Positions 45,109-56,774 of a DNA stretch of 64,000 nt are shown here, piece by piece. Positions within the stretch are counted from its first letter, which is position 1. Every line of letters begins with the position of its first letter. The notes below the pieces were generated by a model, which saw nothing but the letters and a program-made list of their open reading frames with translations, was not told the DNA's origin and did not search any database. The position numbers and the translations under genes were made by a program. The DNA is from Burkholderia sp. BCC1644 (GTDB lineage Bacteria > Pseudomonadota > Gammaproteobacteria > Burkholderiales > Burkholderiaceae), in the NCBI RefSeq assembly GCF_902833225.1, contig NZ_CADFEI010000018.1:1-64000 (forward strand). The letters are read 5' to 3'.

Positions 45109-46386
45109 ATGCATGCCGCCACCCAGTCCCGTTCCATTGCCTCGTCGCCGCGCGTGTGGCGCGCGGTGGTCGCCGCGTCGATCGGCAATGCGCTCGAGTG
45201 GTTCGATCTCGTCGTCTACGGCTTCTTCGCGGTCACGATCGCGAAGCTGTTCTTTCCGGCCGGCAACGACACCGTGTCGCTGCTGCTCACGCTCGGCACG
45301 TTCGGCGTGTCGTTCTTCATGCGCCCGCTCGGCGCGATCGTGCTCGGCGCGTATGCCGACCGCGCGGGCCGCAAGGCCGCGCTCACGCTGTCGATCCTGC
45401 TGATGATGGCCGGCACGCTGGTCATCGCGGTGCTGCCGACCTACGAGACGATCGGCGTCGCCGCGCCGGTGATCCTCGTCGCCGCGCGGTTGATGCAGGG
45501 CTTCTCGGCCGGCGGCGAGTTCGGCAGCGCGACCGCGTTCCTCGCCGAACACGTGCCGGGCCGGCGCGGCTTCTTCGCGAGCTGGCAGGTCGCGAGCCAG
45601 GGGCTCACGACGCTGCTCGCCGCCGGCTTCGGCACCGTGCTGAACGCGCAGCTGTCGGCCGCGCAGATGGCATCGTGGGGCTGGCGCGTGCCGTTCTTCT
45701 TCGGGCTGCTGCTCGGGCCGGTCGCGTACTACATTCGCACGAAGGTCGACGAGACGCCCGAGTTCCTCGCGGCCGAGGGCACCGCGAACCCGCTGCGCGA
45801 CACGTTCGCGTCGCACAAGGCGCGCCTGGTTGCCGCGATGGGCGTGGTCGTGCTCGGCACCGTCGCCACCTATCTCGTCCTGTTCATGCCGACCTACGGC
45901 GTGAAGCAGCTCGGCCTCGCACCGTCCGCCGCGTTCGCGGCGATCCTCGTCGTCGGCGTGATCCAGATGGCGTTCGCGCCGCTCGTCGGCCACTGGTCGG
46001 ATCGATACGGCCGCGTGCGCGTGATGATCGCGCCGGCCATCGGCATCCTCGTGCTGATCTACCCGGCGTTCGCGTACCTCGTCGCGCATCCGGGCTTCGG
46101 CACGCTGATCGCGCTGCAGGTGCTGCTCGCGTTCCTGATGACCGGCTATTTCGCGGCGCTGCCGGGGCTGTTGTCCGAGGTGTTTCCGGTGCAGACGCGT
46201 ACGACCGGGATGTCGCTCGCGTATAACGTCGCGGTGACGATCTTCGGCGGGTTCGGGCCGTTCATCATCGCGTGGCTGATTCGCGCAACCGGGATGAAGA
46301 CCGCGCCGAGCTTCTACCTGATGTTCGCGGCCGTGCTGAGCCTCGCGGCGCTGGTCGTGCTGCGCAAGCGCTTCGGTTTTCGGTAG
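45109..46386 (+). CDS. MFS transporter, metabolite:H+ symporter family
   Basis: A 425-residue 12-helix transporter of the MHS group. The start helix ASIGNALEWFDLVVYGFFAV, the loop 2-3 motif GAYADRAGRKAAL, ARLMQGFSAGGEFGSATAFL, and GHWSDRYGRVRV are all typical of citrate/proline/shikimate-type symporters. GEFGSA with citrate carriers is close, but the substrate cannot be read with certainty. AAGGAG precedes the start by seven bases. TATAAT at 45015-45020 is a candidate -10 about 90 bases upstream. Confidence 0.9.
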   Translation: MHAATQSRSIASSPRVWRAVVAASIGNALEWFDLVVYGFFAVTIAKLFFPAGNDTVSLLLTLGTFGVSFFMRPLGAIVLGAYADRAGRKAALTLSILLMMAGTLVIAVLPTYETIGVAAPVILVAARLMQGFSAGGEFGSATAFLAEHVPGRRGFFASWQVASQGLTTLLAAGFGTVLNAQLSAAQMASWGWRVPFFFGLLLGPVAYYIRTKVDETPEFLAAEGTANPLRDTFASHKARLVAAMGVVVLGTVATYLVLFMPTYGVKQLGLAPSAAFAAILVVGVIQMAFAPLVGHWSDRYGRVRVMIAPAIGILVLIYPAFAYLVAHPGFGTLIALQVLLAFLMTGYFAALPGLLSEVFPVQTRTTGMSLAYNVAVTIFGGFGPFIIAWLIRATGMKTAPSFYLMFAAVLSLAALVVLRKRFGFR

Positions 46387-46398
46387 AAACGCGGCACG

Positions 46399-47916
46399 TC
46401 AGTTGTCGGCGCGCTCGCATACCGGCTGCGCCGGCATCAGTTGCGCCGGCGCGTCGATGGTTCGCACCGGGCGCCCTGCGAGCGCGGTGAGCGCCTGCTG
46501 AAGCTGCCAGTCGCCGGCCGTGCCGAACGCGCGCTGCGGCAGTGCCGTGCTCCTTGCCATATCGACCTTCGCGCGCACGCGCTGCTCGCGCAGCTTCTGC
46601 CGGGCCTTGCGCACCTGCGCGAACGGATCGGGCGCCAGCCGGTCCGCATACGGCGCACGCGCGAGATCGGCTTCCCGGTACCACAGCAGCACGCCGTCGA
46701 CGTCCGAGTCGCGGCGCGGCGGCACGAGCCAGTCCGGCACGACGCCGTAACCGTCCATCGGGCAGCCGTTCGGCCGCAGGTTGCGCGCGTACGTGAAATT
46801 CAGGCGCGTGCCGTCGATCAGGTCGACACCCGTCTGCGCGAGCCCCTTTCCGTAGGTCGGCATGCCGAGCAGTTTCGCGCGGCCGAGATCCTTCAGCGCG
46901 GCCGCGGTCGCTTCGGCGGCCGACGCGCTCTGTCCGTCGACGAGCACGACGAGCGGCACGGTGCGCCACCAGTCGTCGGCCTGCAGCGGTGCGAGCGGAT
47001 CCTGTCCGTGCATGACGGGCAGTTCGTAGTCGGGCCAATTGGTCGTATAGCGACGGCGATGCGTGTCGCCGCGCTCGACCGTCACCATCGCGGTGCGGTC
47101 ACGTCCCGCGAACAGCGCGGTGATGCCGATCGCCGCATTGAGCGCGCCGCCGCCGTTGATGCGCAGGTCGAGGATCATCCCTTTCACCGGCGGGCCCGCG
47201 CGGCGTGCGGCCTGCACCGCGTCGATATAGTCGCCGACCGCCGGCTCCGGAAAGCTCGACAGCCGCGTGTACAGGATGTCGCCGTCGAGCCGCTTCGCGA
47301 TCGCCGGATGCGGCTTGACGATCGCGCGCACCGGCGCGAAGGTCAGCACCGCGTGCCGCGGGCCGCGCTGCACCGTGAGCTTCAGCGGAACGCCCGCATC
47401 GCCCTTGGCCAGTTTCACGAGTTCGCTGCTGTCGATGCCGACGACGCTCCTGTCGTTCATCGCGACGACGAGATCGTCCGGCCGCACGCCGGCCTTCTCG
47501 GCCGGTGCGTCTGGAATCACGTCGATGATGTGCAATCCGTCGGGCCGCGTCTCGAACACGATCCCGATGCCCGGCGTGCCGTCGCGCGAGCGCCGCTCGT
47601 CGTCGCGCCGTTCCTGCTCCTCCTTCGCGTTGAAGAAGCGCGCGTACGGCAGCGTCCTGATGCCGTCGTGGGTCGCGGCGTCGAGCAGCGCGCCGATGTC
47701 GACGTCGGTCAGATGCTGTCTCTTCAGCACTTCGACGGCCGCCTTCAGTTCGCAGAGCTGCGGCTCCCAGTCGGGCGGGCAGGGCGAGGGCGTCGGGGTG
47801 GCGGGCGGTGAAGCGGAGGCCGGCTGCGCACCGGCGCGAGACGTGCACGGCAGCAGCACGGCCGCGACGGTTGCGCAGACGGCAAGGCGACGAACGACAC
47901 GCATGGGAGGCATCAT
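46399..47916 (-). CDS. S41 family peptidase (C-terminal processing protease-like)
   Basis: A 505-residue secreted serine protease. A signal peptide (RLAVCATVAAVLLPCTSRAG, cut near GAQ) is followed by a Pro-rich stretch, a helical region, and a PDZ domain (GIGIVFETRPDG to about 230, with DAPAEKAGVRPDDLVVAM). The S41 catalytic domain has ILDLRINGGG, the likely nucleophile Ser in VDGQSASAAE and the base Lys in TYGKGLAQ. It resembles CtpA-type proteases. Three ATGs (47916, 47913, 47904) are possible; none has a clear ribosome binding site. It converges with the transporter with only 12 bases between stops. Confidence 0.9.
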   Translation of the reverse strand: MMPPMRVVRRLAVCATVAAVLLPCTSRAGAQPASASPPATPTPSPCPPDWEPQLCELKAAVEVLKRQHLTDVDIGALLDAATHDGIRTLPYARFFNAKEEQERRDDERRSRDGTPGIGIVFETRPDGLHIIDVIPDAPAEKAGVRPDDLVVAMNDRSVVGIDSSELVKLAKGDAGVPLKLTVQRGPRHAVLTFAPVRAIVKPHPAIAKRLDGDILYTRLSSFPEPAVGDYIDAVQAARRAGPPVKGMILDLRINGGGALNAAIGITALFAGRDRTAMVTVERGDTHRRRYTTNWPDYELPVMHGQDPLAPLQADDWWRTVPLVVLVDGQSASAAEATAAALKDLGRAKLLGMPTYGKGLAQTGVDLIDGTRLNFTYARNLRPNGCPMDGYGVVPDWLVPPRRDSDVDGVLLWYREADLARAPYADRLAPDPFAQVRKARQKLREQRVRAKVDMARSTALPQRAFGTAGDWQLQQALTALAGRPVRTIDAPAQLMPAQPVCERADN

Positions 47917-48043
47917 CGGGGCTGCACGTTCGGACGGGTGGCGACGGTGCCTGCCCGCCGGCGCACAGCCGGCATGGAGCGGGGCAGGGCGGTGACGATT
48001 GTAGCCGACGCCCGGGACGACGCACGCCGGGCGGCTCGCGCAT

Positions 48044-48074
48044 AAAAAAAGCCGGCCCGAGTGGGCCGGCTTTT
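48044..48074 (-). terminator. Terminator of secDF
   Basis: On the minus strand the stem GCCGGCCC/GGGCCGGC with an ACTC loop runs into seven T. It follows the secF stop by 26 bases. Confidence 0.9.
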
Positions 48075-48099
48075 CTGCGATGCCGAAACGCCGAGGCGC

Positions 48100-49050
48100 T
48101 TAAACCTGCGCGCCTGCGTTGGGATCGTCCGGATCGTGCGCGGTCTTCTTGTCCTTGATCAGGTCTTCGCGCTTGATGCCGAGCCACATCGCGAGCGAGC
48201 CCGCGACGAACACCGACGAGTAGATGCCGAACATGATGCCGACCGTCAGCGCGAGCGCGAAGTAGTGCAGCGTCGGGCCGCCGAAGAAGAACATCGACAG
48301 CACCATCATTTCCGTCGACGTGTGCGTGATGATCGTACGCGACATCGTGGTCGTGATTGCGTGGTTGATCACTTCCTGCACGCTCATCTTGCGTTCGCGG
48401 CGGAACGTTTCGCGAATCCGGTCGAAGATGACGACCGACTCGTTGACCGAGTAGCCGAGCACCGCGAGGATCGCCGCGAGCACCGCCAGCGAGAACTCCC
48501 ACTGGAAGAACGCGAAGAAGCCGAGAATGATCACGACGTCGTGCAGGTTGGCGATGATGCCCGCCACTGCGTACTTCCATTCGAAGCGGAACGACAGGTA
48601 GATCACGATGCCGATCACCACGCACGCGAGCGCGAGCAGGCCGTCGGTCGCGAGCTCCCGGCCGACCTGCGGGCCGACGAACTCGACGCGTTGCAGCGTG
48701 ACGTCCGGGTTTTGCGTCTTCAGCGCGCCCATCACCTGGTCGCTCTGCTGCGCGGACGTGAGGCCTTCCTTCAGCTGCAGGCGGATCAGCACGTTGCGCG
48801 ACGTGCCGAAGTTCTGCACCTGCGCGTCGGCGTAGCCGAGCTTGCCGAGCGTCGCGCGCACGGGTTCGAGCTCCGCGGCCTGCTGGTACTGCACCTCGAT
48901 CACCGTACCGCCGGTGAATTCGACGGACAGGTGCAGCCCGCGGTGGAACAGGAAGAACACCGCGGCGAGGAACGTGACCAGCGAGATCACGTTGAACACC
49001 AGCGCGTGCCGCATGAACGGAATGTCTTTACGGATGCGGAAAAATTCCAT
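48100..49050 (-). CDS. secF: Protein translocase subunit SecF
   Basis: SecF with SecD uses the proton gradient to drive the late steps of protein export. The 316-residue protein has six membrane helices, the periplasmic domain after the first (TGGTVIEVQYQQA), and the signature NESVVIFDRIRE in the loop before helix 5, then the TTMSRTIITHTSTEMMVL helix. Length matches the family. It follows secD by 18 bases. Confidence 0.97.
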   Translation of the reverse strand: MEFFRIRKDIPFMRHALVFNVISLVTFLAAVFFLFHRGLHLSVEFTGGTVIEVQYQQAAELEPVRATLGKLGYADAQVQNFGTSRNVLIRLQLKEGLTSAQQSDQVMGALKTQNPDVTLQRVEFVGPQVGRELATDGLLALACVVIGIVIYLSFRFEWKYAVAGIIANLHDVVIILGFFAFFQWEFSLAVLAAILAVLGYSVNESVVIFDRIRETFRRERKMSVQEVINHAITTTMSRTIITHTSTEMMVLSMFFFGGPTLHYFALALTVGIMFGIYSSVFVAGSLAMWLGIKREDLIKDKKTAHDPDDPNAGAQV

Positions 49051-49068
49051 GGTCTCGTCTCCGGGGCC

Positions 49069-51090
49069 TTATTGGGTCGAGCCCGGTTTCTTCGGCGACA
49101 CGCCTTGCTGCGCGCGGTTGCGCAGCTGCGGCTTGCCGGCGCGCGGCGCGTTGCCCTTCGCCGGGGCGGCGAGTTTCGCGGCGCGCGCGGTGTCGGTCGA
49201 TTCGTCCGCGTCGGTGAACGACGCGGCGGCAGCGGCGCCTTCCGGCTTCCACACCTGGCCGATCGCGAGCGACTTGAGCTTCTTGCGGCCGCCGTACCAG
49301 AGGTTGACGATCCCGCGCGAGAAGAACACCGCGGAGAACATCGACGTCAGGATACCGAGGCAGTGCACGATCGCGAACGCGCGAACCGGGCCCGAGCCGA
49401 ACGCGAGCAGCGCGAGGCCGGCGATCAGCGTCGTGACGTTCGAGTCGAGAATCGTCGCCCACGCATGCGCGTAGCCGGCCTGGATCGCGAGCTGCGGCGG
49501 CTGGCCGGCGCGCAGTTCTTCACGCACGCGCTCGTTGATCAGCACGTTCGAGTCGATCGCCATACCGAGCGCGAGTGCGATAGCGGCGATACCGGGCAGC
49601 GTCAGCGTGGCCTGCATCAGCGACAGCACGGCGACCAGCAGCAGCAGGTTCACCGACAGGCCGATCACCGACACCACACCGAACAGCATGTAGTACGCGA
49701 TCATGAACACGGCGATCGCGCAGAAGCCCCAGATCACCGAGTGGACGCCCATCTTGATGTTGTCGGCGCCGAGGCTCGGGCCGATCGTGCGTTCTTCGAT
49801 GATGTCCATCGGCGCGGCGAGCGAACCGGCGCGCAGCAGCAGCGCGAGGTCGGCCGCGGCCTGCGGCGTCGGCTGGCCCGTGATCTGGAAGCGGTCGCCG
49901 AGTTCGGACTGGATCGTCGCGACCGTCAGCACTTCGCCCTTGCCCTTTTCGAACAGCACCATCGCCATCGGCTTGCCGATGTTGTCGCGCGACACCGTGC
50001 GCACCGCGCGGCCACCGGCCGAGTCGAGGCGGATGTTGACCGACGGACGCTGGTGCTCGTCGAAGCCGGCCGACGCATCGATGATGCGGTCGCCGGTGAA
50101 GATCACGTCCTTCTTCAGCAGCACGGGCGCCTGGATGCCCTGCGTGAACAGCTCCTCGCCCGGCGGAACGGGGTCGTTCGGGTTCGGGTGCGTGTTGATC
50201 GGATCGGCGAGGCGCGCCTCGAGCGTCGCGGTGCGGCCGATGATGTCCTTCGCCTTCGCGGTGTCCTGCACGCCCGGCAGTTCGACGACGATACGGTCGC
50301 TGCCTTGCTGCTGGAGGATCGGTTCGGACACGCCGAGTTCGTTCACGCGGTTGTGGAGCGTCGTCAGGTTCTGCTTGAGCGCGGCGTCCTCGACGGACTT
50401 CTGCACCGCCGGCGTGAACGTGCCGACGACCTGCGTGCCGCCGCCGCCGGGCTGGGTCGCCCATTGCAGTTCGGTGATCGACGCGGCGAGCACCTTGCGG
50501 GCGTCGTCCGCCGTCTGCGCATCGCTGAAGTTGACGACCACGGACTGGTCGACGCGGCTCACGCCGCCGTCACGGATGTTCTTGTCGCGCAGCAGCGAGC
50601 GTGCGTCGGACGCGTCGGAGTCGAGCTTCTTCGTGAGCGCGCCCGTCATGTCGACCTGGAGCAGGAAGTGGACACCGCCGCGCAGGTCGAGGCCGAGATA
50701 CATCGGCAGCGCGTGCAGGGCCGTCAGCCAGCGCGGCGACGCGCTCTGCAGGTTCAATGCGACGACGTACTGCGGATCGTTCGGGTCGGCGTTCAGCGAC
50801 TTCTGCAGCAGGTCCTTGACGCGCAGCTGCGTATCGGTGTCCTTCAGGCGCACGCGGATGTTCGCGTTGGTCGCCGTGTTTTCGAAGGTGACGTCGTCCG
50901 GCGTGATCTGCGCGGACGCGAGCGCCGATTCGACCTGGGTCAGCGTGGTCGAGTCGAGCTTGACCGTGGCCTTGCCGCTCGACACCTGCACCGCCGGCGC
51001 TTCGCCGAAGAAGTTGGGCAATGTGTACAGAAGGCCGATGGCGAGCGCCACGACCATCACGACATATTTCCAGAGTGGATAACGATTCAT
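49069..51090 (-). CDS. secD: Protein translocase subunit SecD
   Basis: A 673-residue SecD with the first helix YVVMVVALAIGLLYTLPNFF, the signature LGLDLRGGVHFLLQVD, the large periplasmic P1 domain, and five C-terminal helices carrying ALALGMAIDSNVLINERVREEL (the proton-path Asp lies in AIDSNV). A basic, Ala/Gly/Pro-rich tail of about 60 residues follows the last helix (residues 615-673). It is longer than the 615-residue E. coli protein for this reason. Confidence 0.97.
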   Translation of the reverse strand: MNRYPLWKYVVMVVALAIGLLYTLPNFFGEAPAVQVSSGKATVKLDSTTLTQVESALASAQITPDDVTFENTATNANIRVRLKDTDTQLRVKDLLQKSLNADPNDPQYVVALNLQSASPRWLTALHALPMYLGLDLRGGVHFLLQVDMTGALTKKLDSDASDARSLLRDKNIRDGGVSRVDQSVVVNFSDAQTADDARKVLAASITELQWATQPGGGGTQVVGTFTPAVQKSVEDAALKQNLTTLHNRVNELGVSEPILQQQGSDRIVVELPGVQDTAKAKDIIGRTATLEARLADPINTHPNPNDPVPPGEELFTQGIQAPVLLKKDVIFTGDRIIDASAGFDEHQRPSVNIRLDSAGGRAVRTVSRDNIGKPMAMVLFEKGKGEVLTVATIQSELGDRFQITGQPTPQAAADLALLLRAGSLAAPMDIIEERTIGPSLGADNIKMGVHSVIWGFCAIAVFMIAYYMLFGVVSVIGLSVNLLLLVAVLSLMQATLTLPGIAAIALALGMAIDSNVLINERVREELRAGQPPQLAIQAGYAHAWATILDSNVTTLIAGLALLAFGSGPVRAFAIVHCLGILTSMFSAVFFSRGIVNLWYGGRKKLKSLAIGQVWKPEGAAAAASFTDADESTDTARAAKLAAPAKGNAPRAGKPQLRNRAQQGVSPKKPGSTQ

Positions 51091-51196
51091 GAGGGGGCCG
51101 AACGGGTGGTTGGCGTGAAAGCGTCGCGTCCGGCGCCGCGGCGGCCCGCTCTCTCAGGCGGGCACGGCGCGGGGAGCCGGACGCTCGGTGAAGGGC

Positions 51197-51520
51197 TTAC
51201 AGCGACTTGATCGTGCCCTTCGGCAGAATGGTCGTGACCGCAGCCTTCTGCACGGTGATTTCAGTGCCTTCGGCGATTTCGACGCCGATGTAGCCTTCGG
51301 TGACCTTCGTCACCTTGCCGACGAGGCCACCGCTCGTGACGACTTCGTCGCCCTTGGCCATGGCCGAGAGCATGTTGCGGTGTTCCTTCTGGCGCTTCAT
51401 CTGCGGACGGATCATGATGAAGTAGAGCACCGCGAACATCAGGATGAGCGGCAGGAAGCTCATCAGGCTCGATTCGGCGCCACCGGCACCTTGCGCGAAG
51501 GCATTGGAAATGAACGGCAC
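51197..51520 (-). CDS. yajC: Sec translocon accessory protein YajC
   Basis: A 107-residue small inner-membrane protein with one helix (LMSFLPLILMFAVLYFIMI), the family motif RPQMKRQKEHRNMLSAMAKGDEVVTSGG and a KOW-like soluble tail. It binds SecD-SecF. It precedes secD by 106 bases and follows tgt by 232 bases on the same strand, the classic tgt-yajC-secD-secF order. Confidence 0.96.
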   Translation of the reverse strand: MPFISNAFAQGAGGAESSLMSFLPLILMFAVLYFIMIRPQMKRQKEHRNMLSAMAKGDEVVTSGGLVGKVTKVTEGYIGVEIAEGTEITVQKAAVTTILPKGTIKSL

Positions 51521-51752
51521 GTTGGTCTCTCCGTAGGGGAAGATCGAAAAATAAGCCGGTTATTCTACCACCGGCCCCTTGCGCAAACGGCGCAGCAAAT
51601 GCGCTTTGGGATCAAGCTGTTAAGCGTGAAACGGCACCGTTGCGACTCGTTTGGAAAGGCAATTGTAATATTTGGCGGTCGCGGCCGACACCCGGAACGC
51701 ATTATTTAGTACACGTCCTATGTGATCGGCCGCCGCGCGGCCCGCCGGCCGG

Positions 51753-53099
<1,347 letters not shown>

Positions 53100-54167
53100 T
53101 TACGCGCCCGGCGTCTCCGGCGTGTCGCGCCGCGTGAGCAGCATCGCGTCGCCGTAGCTGAAGAAGCGGTAGCGTTGCTCGATCGCGTGCCGGTACGCGG
53201 CGCGGATCGTCTCGACGCCCGCGAACGCGGACACCAGCATCAGCAGCGTCGACTTCGGCAGGTGGAAATTCGTGACGAGCCGGTCGACCACGCGGAACCG
53301 GTAGCCGGGCGTGATGAAGATGTCGGTCTCGGCCTGCGTCGCCGCGAGCGGGCGGCCCGCTTCGTCGGCCGAGCGCGCGGCGGCTTCGAGCGCGCGCATC
53401 GACGTCGTGCCGACGGCGATCACGTTGCCGCCGCGCGCGCGGGTTGCGGCGATCTTGTCGACCAGCGACTGCGGCAGGTCGTACCACTCGCTGTGCATCT
53501 TGTGCTCGGCGATGTTGTCGACGCGCACCGGCTGGAACGTGCCGGCGCCGACGTGCAGCGTCAGCGTCGCGCGTTCGACACCCATCGCGTCGAGCCGGTC
53601 GAGCATCGGCTGGTCGAAGTGCAGCCCGGCCGTCGGCGCGGCGACGGCGCCGGGGTTGCTCGCGTAGACGGTCTGGTAGCGTGTCTCGTCGGTCGAATCG
53701 GGATCGTGCTCGATATACGGCGGCAGCGGCAGGCGGCCGAACTGCTCGATCAGGTCGAGGCACGGCTCGGGGAAGATCAGCGTGAAGAACGGCTCGACGC
53801 GCTCGCCGACCGTCACGTCGAACGCATCGGCGAGACGCAGCTGCGTGCCGGCGCCCGGCGACTTGCTCGCGCGGATCTGCGCGAGCGCCGTGTGCGTGCC
53901 GGTCACGCGCTCGATCAGCACCTCGATCTTGCCGCCACTGGCCTTCTGGCCGAAGAACCGCGCCTTCAGCACCTTGGTATCGTTGAAGACGAGCAGGTCG
54001 CCGGGCGCGATGCACGACGGCAGCTCGGCGAAATGGCGGTCGACGCGGCGCGCGGGCTCGACGGTGCCGTCGACCTCGAGCAGGCGGCTCGCGGTGCGAT
54101 CGGGCAGCGCGGTTTGAGCAATCAGCTCGGGCGGCAGATTGAAATCGAAATCGGAAAGCGTGAACAT
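53100..54167 (-). CDS. queA: S-adenosylmethionine:tRNA ribosyltransferase-isomerase
   Basis: Builds epoxyqueuosine on tRNA from SAM after the Tgt step. The 355-residue protein opens [17 protein letters not shown] and carries [21 protein letters not shown], the [10 protein letters not shown] motif, [11 protein letters not shown], and the C-terminal [16 protein letters not shown]. The start at 54167 is the standard one; the in-frame start at 54350 lies in the shared region with recG. It is the first gene of the minus-strand unit queA-tgt-yajC-secDF and diverges from recG. Confidence 0.96.
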   Translation of the reverse strand: MFTLSDFDFNLPPELIAQTALPDRTASRLLEVDGTVEPARRVDRHFAELPSCIAPGDLLVFNDTKVLKARFFGQKASGGKIEVLIERVTGTHTALAQIRASKSPGAGTQLRLADAFDVTVGERVEPFFTLIFPEPCLDLIEQFGRLPLPPYIEHDPDSTDETRYQTVYASNPGAVAAPTAGLHFDQPMLDRLDAMGVERATLTLHVGAGTFQPVRVDNIAEHKMHSEWYDLPQSLVDKIAATRARGGNVIAVGTTSMRALEAAARSADEAGRPLAATQAETDIFITPGYRFRVVDRLVTNFHLPKSTLLMLVSAFAGVETIRAAYRHAIEQRYRFFSYGDAMLLTRRDTPETPGA

Positions 54168-54334
54168 GCGGGCTGGTTCGAAGCGGCCGGCGGGCGTCGC
54201 CGGCAGGGCGGAAACGCGTAAATGGGGCGCGCGAGCCGCTATGATGACGGGATGCGCGGCCTGGCCGGCGTCGTTCGTTCGGACGACGTGAAAGCCGCTA
54301 TTGTACTTGCCTTGCGAAGCACCCAGACGATCCG

Positions 54335-56647
54335 ATGCCTGTGTCACCACGCCGTTCCCCCGCTGCCGTTGCCGATTCCGCCGACCCGTTCGACGCGGAG
54401 GCGGCCGCGTTACCCGCTCAAGACGCGGCGGAGCGTGCGGTATCGCGCCGCGCCGGCCCGAAGCGCGGCGCCGACGGGCGGCTCGCGCAGCCGGCCGCCG
54501 CCGCGCCCGATGCCGAAGGCGCCGCCAGCGACGAAGCGGGCGCGGCCGGCACGAAGCGCAAGAAGAAGGCGGCCGCCGACAAACCCGTCAAGACCGTCGA
54601 CAAGCTCGCGAAGCTCGGCCTCACGCGTTCGATCGATCTCGTGCTGCATCTGCCGATGCGCTACGAGGACGAAACCACGCTCACGCCGATCGGCGAGCTG
54701 TTGCCGGGCGGCATCGCGCAGACCGAAGGCGTCGTGTTCGACAACGAGGTCGCATTCCGGCCGCGCCGCCAGCTCGTCGTGAAGATCCAGGACGACGACG
54801 GCGAGCATCTCGTGCTGCGCTTCCTGAATTTCTACGGGTCGCAGGTCAAGCAGATGGCCGTCGGCCAGCGGCTGCGCGTGCGCGGCGACGTGCGCGGCGG
54901 CTTCTTCGGGATGGAGATGGTGCATCCGGCCGTGCGCGTCGTCGAAGCCGATGCGCCGCTGCCGCAGGTGCTCACGCCCGTCTACCCGAGCACGGCCGGC
55001 GTGTCGCAGGCCTACCTGCGCAAGGCGATCGAGAATGCCGTCGAGCGCACGCCGCTGCCCGAGCTGCTGCCGCCCGAGATCCAGCGCGACTACCTGAAGC
55101 CGCTCGACGTGCCGACGCTCGAGCAGGCCGTGCGCATCCTGCACCACCCGCGCGTCGACTCCGACGAAGCCGCGCTGATGGACGGCTCGCATCCGGCGTG
55201 GACGCGCATCAAGTTCGAGGAGTTGCTCGCGCAGCAGCTGTCGCTCAAGCGCGCGCACGAGGAGCGCCGCACGCGCGCGGCGCCGGCGATGCCGCGCCTC
55301 GCCGCGAGCGATGCCGATGCGTTGACGACGCGGCTGTACGCGGCGCTGCCGTTCACGCTGACGGGCGCGCAGGCACGCGTCGTCGACGAGATCGCGCACG
55401 ACCTCACGCTCGCGCACCCGATGCAACGCCTGCTGCAGGGCGACGTCGGCAGCGGCAAGACCGTCGTCGCGGCGCTGGCCGCCACGCAGGCGATCGACGC
55501 CGGCTACCAGGCCGCGCTGATGGCGCCGACCGAAATCCTCGCAGAGCAGCACGCGCGCAAGCTGCGCGCGTGGCTCGAGCCGCTCGGCGTCACGGTCGCG
55601 TGGCTCGCGGGCAGCCTGAAGGCGAAGGAGAAGCGCGCGGCGATCGAGGCGGCCGCGCTCGGCACCGCGCAGCTCGTGATCGGCACGCACGCGATCATCC
55701 AGGACACGGTCGAATTCGCGCGGCTCGGCCTCGTGATCGTCGACGAACAGCACCGTTTCGGCGTCGAGCAGCGTCTCGCGCTGCGCGCGAAGGCCGCGAA
55801 CGCGGCCAACGGCGCGCGCGACTTCCAGCCGCACCAGCTGATGATGTCGGCCACGCCGATCCCGCGCACGCTCGCGATGACGTACTACGCGGATCTCGAG
55901 GTTTCGACGATCGACGAGTTGCCGCCGGGCCGCACGCCCGTGCTGACGCGCCTCGTCGGCGACGCGCGGCGCGAGGAGGTGATCGCCCGTGTGCGCGAGG
56001 CCGCGCTGACCGGGCGCCAGGTGTATTGGGTGTGCCCGTTGATCGAGGAGAGCGAGACGCTGCAACTGCAGACGGCCGTCGAGACCTACGAGACGCTGGT
56101 CACCGCGCTGCCCGAGCTGAAGGTCGGGCTCGTGCACGGCCGGCTGTCGCCGGCCGACAAGGCCGCCGTGATGGAGGCGTTCACGCGCAACGACGTGCAG
56201 CTGCTCGTCGCGACGACCGTGATCGAAGTCGGCGTCGACGTGCCGAATGCATCGCTGATGGTGATCGAGCACGCGGAGCGTTTCGGCCTCGCGCAGCTGC
56301 ACCAGCTGCGCGGCCGGGTCGGGCGCGGCACCGCGGCGTCGGTGTGCGTGCTGCTGTACACGGGGCCGCTGTCGCTGACCGGCCGCGAGCGGCTGAAGAC
56401 GATGCGCGAGACGACCGACGGCTTCGAAATCGCGCGGCGCGACCTCGAAATCCGCGGCCCCGGCGAATTCCTCGGCGCGCGTCAGTCGGGCGCGGCGATG
56501 CTGCGCTTTGCGAATCTCGAGACCGACGGCTGGCTGATCGACCCGGCCCGCGACGCCGCGACGCGGCTGATCGACGCGTACCCCGACATCGTCACGCAGC
56601 ACCTCGCACGCTGGCTCGGCGCGCGGGAGCAGTACCTGAAGGCCTGA
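54335..56647 (+). CDS. recG: ATP-dependent DNA helicase RecG
   Basis: Reverses stalled replication forks and migrates junctions. The 770-residue protein has an OB-fold wedge domain ([20 protein letters not shown]), Walker [13 protein letters not shown], motif [16 protein letters not shown], motif [18 protein letters not shown] and the C-terminal helicase motifs up to [16 protein letters not shown]. The first 90 residues are Ala/Lys-rich and unconserved (with a KRKKK patch), which explains why it is longer than the 693-residue E. coli protein. The ATG at 54335 is the start used; a later start inside the extension is possible. Confidence 0.95.
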   Translation: MPVSPRRSPAAVADSADPFDAEAAALPAQDAAERAVSRRAGPKRGADGRLAQPAAAAPDAEGAASDEAGAAGTKRKKKAAADKPVKTVDKLAKLGLTRSIDLVLHLPMRYEDETTLTPIGELLPGGIAQTEGVVFDNEVAFRPRRQLVVKIQDDDGEHLVLRFLNFYGSQVKQMAVGQRLRVRGDVRGGFFGMEMVHPAVRVVEADAPLPQVLTPVYPSTAGVSQAYLRKAIENAVERTPLPELLPPEIQRDYLKPLDVPTLEQAVRILHHPRVDSDEAALMDGSHPAWTRIKFEELLAQQLSLKRAHEERRTRAAPAMPRLAASDADALTTRLYAALPFTLTGAQARVVDEIAHDLTLAHPMQRLLQGDVGSGKTVVAALAATQAIDAGYQAALMAPTEILAEQHARKLRAWLEPLGVTVAWLAGSLKAKEKRAAIEAAALGTAQLVIGTHAIIQDTVEFARLGLVIVDEQHRFGVEQRLALRAKAANAANGARDFQPHQLMMSATPIPRTLAMTYYADLEVSTIDELPPGRTPVLTRLVGDARREEVIARVREAALTGRQVYWVCPLIEESETLQLQTAVETYETLVTALPELKVGLVHGRLSPADKAAVMEAFTRNDVQLLVATTVIEVGVDVPNASLMVIEHAERFGLAQLHQLRGRVGRGTAASVCVLLYTGPLSLTGRERLKTMRETTDGFEIARRDLEIRGPGEFLGARQSGAAMLRFANLETDGWLIDPARDAATRLIDAYPDIVTQHLARWLGAREQYLKA

Positions 56648-56732
56648 TTTACCTGCCTGGGGCCGGATCAAAAAGCCGTCGATCGACGCATCGCGATGCT
56701 GAGAAACTTGGCGAACCGGTGCCAGAGGGTGT

Positions 56733-56769
56733 ATAAATTAAACCTATCGCCTGTATATCTCTGATTGAC
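56733..56769. promoter_or_regulatory. Candidate OxyR-binding site at the oxyR promoter
   Basis: ATAAATTAAACCTAT (56733-56747) fits the OxyR half-site ATAGNTNNNANCTAT at all fixed positions but one. After exactly seven bases, ATATCTCTGATTGAC (56755-56769) fits it partly. The site ends five bases before the oxyR ATG, so it would support autorepression. Confidence 0.65.
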
Positions 56770-56774
56770 CCACA

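Noticed and set aside
48061-51210. Open frame of 1049 codons opposite secD and secF
   Set aside because: Low-complexity Arg/His/Asp composition and no motif; secD and secF on the other strand are certain.
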